A stretch of 64,000 nucleotides of DNA from Opisthocomus hoazin (taxonomy: Eukaryota; Chordata; Aves; Opisthocomiformes; Opisthocomidae), in the NCBI RefSeq assembly GCF_030867145.1, contig NC_134431.1, forward strand, positions 8,385,089-8,449,088, written 5' to 3'. The position numbers and the translations under genes were made by a program. The notes under the pieces were generated by a model. The model was not told the origin of the DNA, ran no database searches, and saw only the letters and a program-made list of their open reading frames with translations. Shown one piece after another: positions 27,260 to 37,912 of this stretch (position 1 is the first letter of the stretch; every line of letters begins with the position of its first letter).

Positions 27260-29886
27260 CGCCTAGCACTGCGCGGGGGTCGGCAGCCCCCGGGGCACTT
27301 TCCCTTTTTCTAGCAGCGGTCCTGGGCGTGAGGAGCAGAAAGTGAAGCCGGGGTGGTGGTATTGGGGAGGAAGAGCAGAGCCTTTGAAAGGGGTTTTATT
27401 CCCCAAAAGCTGTGGGCTAGAGCCCTCCCGCAGCCCCCTGTCTCTATGCCCCGTGCCTGGGCTGGGGGCTGTTTTGGGGGGCGGGAGGAGGGCACGGTAC
27501 CCAGCTCGCTCGCGGGGTGCCAGTGCGGAGGGTGGAAGCTCTTTGCCGTGGGGATGGCGCAGTTTGCCGCCTGCCTGCTCCGCTCACCTTTTGCCTGGCT
27601 TTCGGGCAGGTTCCTGCTTATACGAGCAAGGATCTCTTTTAGCAGAGAATCATAAGGTCTGGGGCAGCTGGGCAAGGCGAGGCGCACTGAGCAGGAGGCG
27701 GCTGAGATCCTGCGAGAAGATAAGCTTGAAAGTGCGCCTTAAGTTTGTTACTCACCGTTTCTGCACGACTGGGAAATTGGGTCTGTGCATACTCATAAAT
27801 ACGTTCGCACAAGCAATCACCCACCTTTGGCCCGTAATTCCAACTGTTTCACAGGGAAAAACTAGCTTTGGGCACTTTTGTTTCAAGCAGTTATGTGGGA
27901 AAACTTGTTTGGGAAATCAGATTATTCTGCACTCGTCGTATTTGTGCTAACAGGCAGCCATCCAAGATCAGTGGAGCTGAGCAGATACGCGATGTGATGG
28001 TACGTGCTCCACTGGGGTTCTCCCCCTGGTGCTGCCAGGACAGCCTTTGCTGCGGTGCAGAGAGCTGCCGGATCGTCCGGGAGGCAGGGCGCGGGAGTGG
28101 GAACCGGCGAGGAGGCCGGCAGGGCAATGGGACCGTCCCGCTGCGGAGGAAGCCTGCGCGGGTGTGCAGTGGGACTGAGGGGGGAGAGGAGCCTGTTCAG
28201 AGCCCCAACTCTGAGACAAGGCACACAACTTCACCTCCTCTGCTTAAACCCGCTCTACTTTTGCTTCAGTCAAGCCCAGTTTATTTATAAAGTTACTATG
28301 AAGTCCTCCCTGTGGGACCCTCTGTAGCATCTTTTGATAGTGAAGATTGTATTTTTTTTCCCCTTTCCAAGGACAGGAGCAATTAGTCGCAGGCAGTGAG
28401 TGCACAGGTTCTCAGTAACAAGTAGAAACTGCACTTCACAAGCAGATTCTTGTGATCTCTTCAGGGATTCATTAGATCGGCATCTGGTGTTGGCAAAAAG
28501 TGTGCATGGGGAAATGTGCTTTCGGATGTCAGCCCTGGTATTTGCCACCAGGATATGGATAAATTTGGCCTCATCCGAAATACAAATTCCCATCTGGAAG
28601 GCGTGCAAGAGATCTTGGTGTTTGTAGTAAAATGACACTTTTCATCAAAGCGGGCAGGGTATTGCCGCATCCAACTGGAAAAAGCTGTTGTTGATTTTTG
28701 TGGAAGTTGCAACTTTTTTTCTTGAAGAATTAAAGAAATTTTACATGATTGGTACAAGATGGTCTCAGGAGCCGCACTGGTTGGCGACGGTAGCAAATAG
28801 AAAAGACGAAGCCCACAAGGCAGCCCATTGTAGGCAATCTGCGGTCACAGAAGATGTTTGTGCTCCGATTGCTCATAACATAGCATTTCCCTTTAGGTTG
28901 GCATTAGGGGTTAAAGGTTTTCAAGAGAAGCCTTTGTTTAAACATCTTTAAAGTTTCCAATAGGGGCCCCTTTGTTCGCTTTCCGAGCAGTGTGCCTGCC
29001 TTGTTAAAAACTCAGCGCTCATAAAATGCCATTTAAAACCGCTTGATGAATAGGGCTGGAACACGGAGGGGGAGAGAAGTAGTGTTTGTATCTACATGCA
29101 CATGTGAATTAGACAAGCCCTACAGTGGGTGGATAAATGGGACCTAGAAAAAAACACAGGGGGAAAAAAAATATTGAGTGGTGCTTATAAAGAAACCTGT
29201 CAGTCCCTCTTGCCAGACGTCACACGTGTCTCCTCCAGCCGTGCGAGGAGGCTGAGTGGCTCCTGCCACTTGTCATTACCTCTCAGTAATCGTGTTTTCT
29301 CCACTTTGGGCCCCAACAGTAGCGAATTGATCTCTTGGGCTCCGTTGGCTGGAAGGGAGCCGACGCGGCTGCCATAAGGTCTCCATTGAGCAGCCGGGCG
29401 CGGGGACCTGGACTCTGCGCTCTGTTACCTGCCGCGGGCTGGCAAGAATCACCCCTCTGTAGGTACTTGCAGCACAGCTGTAGCTTTAGGTGTCGAGTGA
29501 CATTTTTAGCCCTTAGAAGGCTTTGCTTCCCTCTCCCATCCTGGCTAAATGTAAAGGGTTTAAAACCAGCTCTGTTAAAGCAGAGGAGGGTATAGGTGTG
29601 TGCTCAGGAGACCCCAGAGACTGTGCACAGCTATGGCAGTGTTTCTGGGCTCCCATGCCTGGTCCTGTATCTGAAGCTCTTCTGGTTCTCAGGCAGCGTG
29701 TCCTTCCCAGCATTTTTCTTGGGAGGCCAGATCCTTCTTCCCCAGCAGGTTCCTGCCTTTGCCTGTGTGTCTCTCTCTGCAAGCTTCTGATGGTTTGCAA
29801 GGGAAGCCCTTTGTTGCACACATTAATCCATCACTAACCTGGTCCCTCTGGTGCCCATCAGCAAAACCCGTAGGGATCAGCTGTGG
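27260..29886. other. Presumed MATN4 first intron, proximal part; no gene
   Basis: No exon is recognised. From about 28300 to 29060 the composition shifts to AT-rich with many unique-looking motifs, including two SOX-type CCTTTGTT sites at 28931-28938 and 28969-28976. This could be a conserved regulatory block. Confidence 0.4.
28925..28980 (+). promoter_or_regulatory. Candidate paired SOX sites
   Basis: CCTTTGTT (reverse complement AACAAAGG) occurs at 28931-28938 and again at 28969-28976, 38 bases apart, flanking TTTAAACATCTTTAAAG. Paired SOX9-type sites are typical of cartilage matrix gene enhancers, including other matrilins. The motif match is seen; the function is inferred. Confidence 0.3.
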
Positions 29887-30670
29887 TCACAGAATCACAG
29901 AATGGTAGGGGTTGGAAGGGACCTCTGTGGGTCACCCAGTCCAACCCCCCTGCCGAAGCAGGGTCACCTACAGCAGGCTGCACAGGACCTTGTCCAGGCG
30001 GGTCTTGAATATCTCCAGAGAAGGAGACTCCACAACCTCCCTGGGCAGCCGTTCCAGTGCGCCGTCACCCTCAAAGGGAAGAAGTTCTTCCTCATGTTCA
30101 GCTGGAACTTCCTGTGCTTCAGTTTGTGCCCATTGCCCCTTGTCCTGGCACTGGGCACCACTGAAAAGAGCTTGGCCCCATCCTCCTGACACCCACCCTG
30201 CAGATATTTGTAAGTATTTATTAGGTCCCCTCGCAGCCTTCCCTTCTTCAGGCTGAACAAGCCCAGCTCCCTCAGCCTCTCCTTGTAGGAGAGATGTTCC
30301 AGTCCCCTCACCATCCTTGTAGCCCTCCGCTGGACTCTCTCCAGTAGCTCTTCATCTTTCTTGAACTGGGGAGCCCAGAACTGGACACAGTACTCCAGAT
30401 GAGGCCTCACTAGGGCAGTGTAGAGGGGAAGGAGAACCTCCCTCGACCTGCTGGCCACACTCTTCTTGATGCACCCCAGGATCCCATTGGCCTTCTTGGC
30501 AGCCAGGGCACACTGCTGGCTCATGGTTAACCACCTGTCGTCCACCAGGACACCCAGGTCCCTCTCCACAGAGCTGCTCTCCAGCAGGTCCACCCCAAGC
30601 CTATACTGATGCATGGGGTTGTTCCTCCCCAGGTGCAGGATCCTGCATTTGCCTTTGTTGAACCTCATGG
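29887..30670 (-). mobile_element. CR1 LINE, 0.78 kb, 5'-truncated, minus orientation
   Basis: On the minus strand an open frame of 234 residues (30668-29964) covers the C-terminal part of the CR1 reverse-transcriptase ORF2. Landmarks are [52 protein letters not shown] and [20 protein letters not shown]. The typical CR1 3' end follows, closing on ccattctgtgattctgtg near 29887. Only about 0.8 kb of the roughly 4.5-kb element remains, so it is inactive. The unbroken frame suggests a fairly recent insertion. Confidence 0.96.
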
Positions 30671-31293
30671 TCCCTTGCAGAGGGGTGGCAGTAATTTGGT
30701 TTCTCTCCAGACTTCAGTCTTCCCATCTCTGGGCTGTGTCATGCTGCTTCACTGATTGATTGTCAACGTGCAAGTTTGGGAGTCCTTGAGTTGTAGTCTA
30801 TGGACCCGTAGGAGTCCATGGTCTGGTGGCAGGAATCGGTAGGAGCGCATCTGTTGACAGCAGAGGCAACCCACTATACAAGACTCTCTGTCTTGACTGG
30901 AAAATTAGCAAGGTCCACAAGCTGAAAAAGATGGGAAAATCCTGCCTTTGGGTATTCACAGCTCCTACACTTGCAGCTGGACTTGGATGGCTTCCTCAGA
31001 GTGTCACATTAGGCATCCCCCTCAATCTTTTTCTCCTTTCACAGCATCTTGCTTTGGCTTTAACAGTACCAGCTGGGAGGAGATGACACAAAACATTTCA
31101 GTCTGTGCTCAAATGCCAGGCGGCATTCTCCCTAACACTCCTCCATTTTGCTCTCCCTGTCATCTGCTGAACCTCTCATGTCAAGTTGTTGAGGCAGATG
31201 ATGGGCTGAGAGCGGCTGCCCTCTGCCCAGGTTCCCTAAAGCACGTCTGGGCATTGCCTCAACTGTTTGAAGTGCCCTTGTTTCACCCTGGCT

Positions 31294-31335
31294 GGTGTTA
31301 GTGTGTGTTTTTTTCCCCTAGAAATATTCATGTTC
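31294..31335 (+). repeat. Inverted repeat, left arm core
   Basis: This 42-base segment is 39/42 identical to the reverse complement of 32485-32526. The shared core includes tttttttcccctagaaatat. Weaker similarity continues outward for about 60-80 bases (for example cccagacgtgcttt against cccagacctccttt, with a 12-base length difference). It could be two opposed copies of one unnamed repeat family, or the ends of a DNA element. Confidence 0.85.
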
Positions 31336-32484
31336 TGTGCCCTCATCCTGGGGATGCAGGTGGGAGGGCCAGCTCGGGTCTCCCCTCTGCCACAGACCTC
31401 CCACAGCATTGAGCAAGTGGCTTTGACTCTCCTGGCCTCTGGTTCCTCATGCCATGCTGTAGGACCCTCCTTGGAGAGCCTTGTGAGGCCTGAAAGCTTC
31501 AGTGAAGCAACCTTGGACTCTTCCCTCATCTGTCCTGGAGGCAAAGACCTTGTAGGCACCTTTGGCAAGAACTCAGTAAATGCAACAGAATTAGGTGATT
31601 TCAGCTAGTTGCTCACAGGATGACCAGAAAGGGCTAATGCTGTGTAGGGGTGAGGTTGAGGTCAAGTGCTCCTCAGTCATGGCCTCAAATGCTGCTTTGA
31701 GTCCCTGGGGAGGTCTTGCAGGAGGTTTCCGCACAGCATCGGTGTGCTGACAATGACAGGATGATGCTGAGTCAGGAGGGTCCCCAAGGCACCTGCTCTT
31801 CAGCGTGGGCAGAAGTGGGGCTGCAGGCCACTGTGGTGCTGGTGGAAGTTCTTCTCTGGTGCATCCCCTGTGGGGTGACGGCATCCTGCTCCTGGGACGG
31901 CAGTTCTCCTGCTGTCGTGCTGTCAGAGGGGCATGGCAGCCGTGAAGTTAGGCGGGAGCAGTTTCCCATGCTACCTTTTGGGGTTCTCGCTGTAAAAAGT
32001 GTCTGGACAAAGAATTCAACCAGCTTGCTTTTCTGTCTTGAGGAGGGCTGAAAAGTCTCCGCGTGCTTTTCTGCAGCCGCCAAGCATGCCTCGCTTTCTG
32101 CTATTTCAATTAAACACATAGCAGGATGGGTAGGATGAAGGGGAGAGGCACAAGAGTATTCTCCCTGTGTGTTTCCTTGTGCCAACACATTGAGTCACGT
32201 CTCCAGAGTGAGAAATGTGATATAAAGATTTAGGGAAGGAGGTCAGGCAATGAATGTATGATTGCGGGGCTGAAATAGCAGGCGCGCTCTGTGGTTGTCT
32301 GTGCTGGGTAAGCTTGCTGGAGGTCAGCTGGGGATATTGGTCCCAGTGGATTCAGGAGACGGGCGTCCTGCTAGTCACTATCAATCTCATTGCTAGAGGG
32401 ACCGGCTCTGCTGCATCAGGAGCTCAGCTGACAAACTGCACCAGCCTGGGAGCTGCTCTGGGCCACTTCTCTGTCCTTGTGGTT

Positions 32485-32526
32485 GAACATGCATATTTCT
32501 AGGGGAAAAAAATGCACACTAACACC
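32485..32526 (-). repeat. Inverted repeat, right arm core
   Basis: Partner of 31294-31335 in opposite orientation, 1149 bases away. See the left arm for identity and extension. Confidence 0.85.
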
Positions 32527-35500
32527 TTCCTCCCAGAACAAGAACTTGGGCAATGGATTGCTGCCTCAGCTTCTGGATGGCCCAGACCTCCTTTCCTCCA
32601 AGGAAAGTCTCTTGGCCCAGCTCAGCTGTCCTCCAGGGGCCTGTTTGCAGAAGAGCATTTGCTTTTTGAAGAGAGTCAGTGAGGGGGGTCTTTCCCCTGT
32701 TGATCACTCTCCATCAAATCTAAAAGTATTCCAAGATCCCTCCAGTTTGCTTAAAATACCAGTCAGGAGCAGGACTGAGTTTGCCTGTCACACATCTCAG
32801 GGGCCAAGTGCAGGACTTCAAATGTCATCTCATAGTATAAGCATGTCACTGTTAAGTGCGTGAGCTGTGAGACAAAGATGTCTGTCACTCAGCCTGCAGA
32901 TGGACCTGGACAAGAAGCCCATCTTCCTCCTGCCCTCCCTGTGAGCATGCTAATCCTAGTGAGCACAGGAGCAAGCCCCGTGAAACAGGAATTGGCTTTA
33001 TGGGGTTGCAAGAGGGGAGAAAGAGAAGTCCATTCGGCACCCAGCAAGGTTTTCCTGTTACAGCACTCCTGCCGATTCGCTCCTGTTGGGTTTGGAGCTG
33101 TCATCCGCTGTTCGAGAAATGCAGCCTCGTTTTTCAAACAGCGTGTCCTTCCAGGTGGCATTTGGCCCAGTAAAGCTGCCATAGTGTTGTAACTGGAGAG
33201 TACTGCGATGTCCTGGAAAGAGTCTGCTCTTGTTTTCCCACACGTGTGTTTGGGAAGAATCAAGGACACATCAGACCTTAGAAAGAGTGAAAAAAAACAT
33301 TTTCATGCCATTTTCCTGATGTTGATGGGCTTGTGCTCTCTGATGCCTCCTTGCTCTGAAAACTGCATTGCTGTTGTCTCTCATGGGATTTGCAACCCAT
33401 CACCCAGCCACTGTGGAGGATGAGCACAGAGATGCTGGAACTGTGATTGAGTGCAAGGCCAGCACTGCCCGTAAAATGGTCCTGCGGGTGGATTCAGTGC
33501 TCGCAGGCAGCAGAGGCACTGGAAGAGGGTAAGGCTGGGTCGCACCCCGAGAGCCGTGCACCTGCAGACAGCGAGTGCCTAGGGATTGTGTCTTGTATTG
33601 GGGGAAACCAACCTTTGGGCAACCCTGTAACAGAGGGTGGATCCAGCTCCACGGCTGTCCTGAGTCTCATCTGTTCACACCGCTGGAGGGTCTTGCAAGT
33701 ACATGGACAATGTGCCAGCAGTCCATCTGGTTTTCCACAGCAAAATCTGACATCAAGAGGTGCCTCCAGGTTGATGTAAGTTGTCTGTAGCTCTGGTTGC
33801 TTCCTTGTCCCCCATGCCTGGGGCAAGACACGCTTCAGTCATCGTCCCTTGTGCACTTTGTGGGCAATCTTTTTTGGGCACGGACCCAAAGGATGACTTG
33901 CTGTCCTGCCAACGACATGAAAGTCTGTCTCCCTATCCTCCAGCCTGAGGCCAGGTCTTGCTGAATTTCTGCTGTTGTCCTGGCGAGACTCTGGTGTCCT
34001 AAACACAAGGAGTTGGTGTCTAGGCTCCTGAGCCTGTTTCAGGGCTTTTTTGACACTTTCATCAAATAATACTCATGTGGGATTCAAAATGGCCTGATTC
34101 AGTCTCCACAAAGAGAAGCCATGCAGAACAGAACAGGGTACATGGAGAGGCAGGCGAGGCAGGTGAGTCTCAGGAACACCATGTCTAGGGCTGTTCTACC
34201 ATCGGCCAGGGTTTCCAGCACAGAGATACATACTGGTAGCTGGTAGCACATGTGGTGTCAGTACCACATGCCTTGCCACGTGTGCCCAGGCACGCTGTGT
34301 GTGCCTCCTCCAGCACATGGGCATGCTGCATGGGACACCCCGCTGGCTTTGCTCATGTTGGGTACCAGCGTGCTTGGTCAGAGGCCCCTGGCTGCGCCCT
34401 GCTCCTGGCAATGCACAGCAATCCCTTCTCCTGACTTCTGGCAGGGTCTGGAGCAAGGGCAGAGCTGCTGCTGCTGCTCCCACAGCGTGCCAAGGGTCTG
34501 CCAAGCTCGAGTAGGGGGCTGGAGTCGGGTGTGTTTTGTTGTAAACAGAAATATCAGCTAAAGGCTGATGTGCCCAGTTGTATGAAATGTTGTGTGTGGT
34601 TGTACCTGAGACCTGGCCCATGAGTCCATAGCCATGGTCCACAACCTGCTTTCCTCCTTGTGACGCTACGGTTGGGGCTTTTCCTGGGCTATGAATGCAC
34701 AGCCACCTCCTGAGCCTTTCACCCCTTCTTTCTCCATCTGCTTCATCCCCTCTACAATTCAATATATAAAGCCCCCACCCCTGTAACAGCGAGGAGGGTA
34801 TGGAGGTGGTTGCATCCCTCACCCTGCTCCCTACGATGCCCTGTCCTTTGGGCTTGCCCAAGGGAGGATGCGCTAAGGTCCAACCTGTGCGGATGAACCA
34901 GAAGGGGAAAATTCAAAGCATTTCTGTTAACCTGTAGCCAGGAGAGAGCTGCCAAGGAGGCTGCTCTGAAACCCGAAGCGGCTGTTTTTCCTGAGACTCA
35001 GCACTTGGCAGGGAGAGCAGACGGACGAGCGGCGGAGCGGGGAGGGATGCGAGCGCCCGGGTGGCAGTGCTGCCAGAGGTGCCCGGGGAAGGCGTGCTGG
35101 CTTACCTGTTTGCCTCTGGAGAGTCATCTCCATGTCCTCCTTGTCCGAGATCATGATGGGAGCCGAGAGGAGGCTGGGGTCATTGCCAACCCTTCTGTCC
35201 TTACATGTGGCTCTTCCCTTGGTCACCCTCTTTGTGCCGTGTACCGAGCATCTCCTTCGGCAGGGACAAGCAGTGGGCTGGCTGTCCCTTTGCGTTGCTC
35301 TGAAAGGTTGGTGAGTGGTCTGAGTGTCCCTCTCAGCTCAGCTGCCGCAGGGTTTGGCTGAGCCAGCCCGGCCGGCAGCGCTTGCCCTGCCTGGACCTTT
35401 TTTTCTTTATAGCTCAGCCTTATCTCAAGGTCTCCGGTGCTGCAGCCGGTGCTGTGTTTGCCTTGCCCAGCAGCACCTGCCTGCCAGCCGGCCGCTTCCC

Positions 35501-37795
35501 ACCCATCTCCCTCCCGCTCCTGGTGGGTAGCAGGGGGCTCGGGAGGCACAGGAGCCCTTGGGGTGGGGGGAACCCCCACGGGGCTGTGAGTCAGTCCCAG
35601 TGCTGCTGGCTCCGGGGCAGTGAGGACAGCAGGTAGCAGGGGAGTTGCCCAGCGTGGGATGGTGGGAGAGATACTTGGGGGCACCTTTGGCTCTCCATCC
35701 CCATCAGCCTTGTGCTGGGGCAGGGCTGGGTGTTCTGTTGAACTGGGGACCAGGGCACTGTCCCAGCCTGGGTCTCTACTGCCGGGACTGGATGCATGGC
35801 TCAGGAGACGTGCCCTGCCCTGTCCAGGCAGCATCGGCCCCTCCAGCCGTGGGGAGTGCCAAGACTTCATCCAAAGCTGAGATGCTGTTAAAAATAGATC
35901 AGCTGTGAACTGGTTTTCTCCTCTTTGGTTCCTGGCCCGAGAGCTCATTCCTCTCTCTGGGCTGGCTTTGAAGCTATCTGGATGCTGCGAGACATAGGCT
36001 GCGTGCCAGCCTGCCGCTGCAGGGAGGCTTGGAGAGTGGAGAGCTGCAGAAACGTTAGAGGTGGCATAGCTGTCCCCAAAATATTTAGTGGTTAGTGAGT
36101 GCTTTCTCCTAAACTGCCCCCCCCCCAAAAAAAAAAAACCCAAAAAAACAAACCCAAAACCAACCCACAAACGAAAACTGGGAAATGAAGCTGGGATAGG
36201 AGGGGCTGTTTGCCCTTCCGCTGGCACATGGTGCTCTTGTGAGGGGGCACAGACGTCTGGGCACTCCCAGCCACAAAGCAATGCTCACCTTGGCCCTGTG
36301 GCTTCCTAGAAAACGCCTGCCAGGCCGCAGCCTGCCCTTGGCCCCGGAGCAATCCCGCCGGCCCCTCGGCTGCACGGCTCTGCAGGAGCCCCTGACACCG
36401 GGCTGCTCACGTGCCCCGGGAGCCGGCTGCGTCTCCCACTTCAAGACTGGTGTTCTGGATCCCAGTTTCCTCTTATAGCGCTTTCCTGTACTTCTAGTTC
36501 TTCAGTATCGTTTTTCAGGTGTGAACACTGAGTCTGGAGACAACTTTAAGATGCAGCTGTGAAACCTATTATCAGCATCACCGCTATCAAATACATGAGG
36601 TTCAGGGCTGTACGTAACCACTGAGTAATTAAATGGCAACCCTGGTGATGAATTATAGCTGAGACCTCCTGGGGCTAAATAAATACCGGCTGATAACTAC
36701 CGATAAAATGGATTTCTGTGTGCTTTTTTTAAAAGCACCCTTCCAGTATCTGTGCCTGGTCACAGCGCTGTGTGTCTCCCGGGGGAAGCCACGTTAACTG
36801 CGGCATTTCCTCCCTCAGCACCTTGGGTTTCCAACCAGAGCTGGAATAAAAATAAACCAAATAAATGGTTCCCTGCAGGAGCCAGGCAAGGGCAGGGCAG
36901 GGCAAGGCAGCACAGAGGTGGGCAGGGAGGGAGACAAGTGACAAGCTGAGGTTTTGGGTAATCGGTCTAAATATCTTTTCCCCCAACTAGCCCACCTCAA
37001 ATGCATGAAAAAACCGTCGGGGGGGCCGAGCATCCCTCCGAAAAGCCAGCAGTACTGGGATTGCTGCAAAGCACTGGTGACAGAGTGGTGGGGTCCCCTG
37101 GGGTGACGCTGGGAAGGAGAGCAGCAGACTGGCTGTGCTTCACCCAGCACCCTGCCTGGGGGGAACAGGCGCAAGCCCACCGGCACCAGCACCCTGACAG
37201 CCTGTGCCTGCGGAGGCTTCTGCTCCCTGCTCTCCAGAGGTAGCTTGGGGAAAGGCAGAGAATAAATTTATGGAGCTTCTTGGAAAAACGGTCTCTGCCA
37301 GTGACTTTGAGAGACTTCTGAGCAGGTTTTGTCTGTGCTGGTGTTTCATCTGGGGGCTTCTCTTCCCAGCACGTCGCTGTTGCGAGGGAGTGTCAGGAGG
37401 GCCGGTGCTCCGCGTCTCCGGGTGCAGCTTTCCCACTCCCTGGCTGCCTGCGGAGAGCAGCCGCACTGCCGGTGAAGAAGCATTTGGCTGAACATCCCAT
37501 CCGCCTGGTTTGCAAGTGAAAATAAGGCTTGTCCGATGGCCAGCTCCACCCAGAGCAGAAAATCAGACCCATTGGCAGATTTTTGCTACTGTAATGAAAT
37601 GTGGCTGTGCTGAGACTGCCAGTCCTGGAATGGGAAAAGTCCCACGTGGGTTTAGAGAAGTTTGGGGATGGATCTGTCACAACTGCTGCTGCTCAGGGTT
37701 TTTGGCACTGCCTGGGGACACCCACTGCAGGCGAGTGTGGCCCCGCAGCTCAGCCCACCCTCAGCACTGATTGCAACGTCATCTTCTCCCCGCAG

Positions 37796-37912
37796 CGAGT
37801 CCCCCCAGCCCTGGAGCCGTGTGGTCTCGCAGAGCCATGATGAAGCTCCTGCCCGTTGCCCCTCTCCTCCTGCTTCTCCTGACAATGCTGGAAGCCAGAC
37901 CAAAACCTGCAG
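37796..37912 (+). CDS. MATN4: MATN4 start exon: 5' UTR end and signal peptide
   Basis: The acceptor is ttctccccgcag at 37795 and the donor CTGCAG|GTGAGC. Coding starts at ATG 37837 (a second ATG follows directly) and gives [20 protein letters not shown], a classic signal peptide with an eight-residue hydrophobic core, then RPKPA. Bases 37796-37836 are untranslated. Confidence 0.93.

Larger units (their letters stand above)
26800..27260. promoter_or_regulatory. CpG island, candidate bidirectional MATN4 / RBPJL start region
   Basis: This block is extremely CpG-rich. On the plus strand it has GC boxes (ccccgccccg) before TTAAAT at 27001-27006, then a good donor CACGG|GTGAGTGAG at about 27156 and another (GGAAG|GTGAGG) near 27216. 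On the minus strand it has acceptor-like cctctcccttctctccccgcag at about 27189, an ATG (ATGCTGGGTCAG), then donor CAG|GTACGG at 27113. Human MATN4 and RBPJL starts overlap head-to-head, so a shared start region fits. No transcript evidence is available. Confidence 0.5.
30671..37795. other. Presumed MATN4 first intron / upstream DNA, distal part
   Basis: About 7 kb holds only the inverted repeat pair at 31.3/32.5 kb and low-complexity bits, notably a C9A12-type run at about 36118-36175. A 221-residue minus-strand frame at 34861-34196 has no recognisable domain. A TATA-like atatataaagc occurs near 34762. From 31 to 34 kb the sequence is less GC-rich than its surroundings and may be old inserted DNA of unknown family. 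Confidence 0.45.

Noticed and set aside
26578-27269. Minus-strand frames up to 226 codons through the 27-kb CpG island
   Set aside because: They combine CpG island sequence and a polypyrimidine tract. Only a short ATG-plus-donor segment there is plausible as an exon.
34196-34861. 221-codon minus-strand frame
   Set aside because: No recognisable domain, signal or splice sites; kept only as part of the unexplained 30.7-35 kb block.
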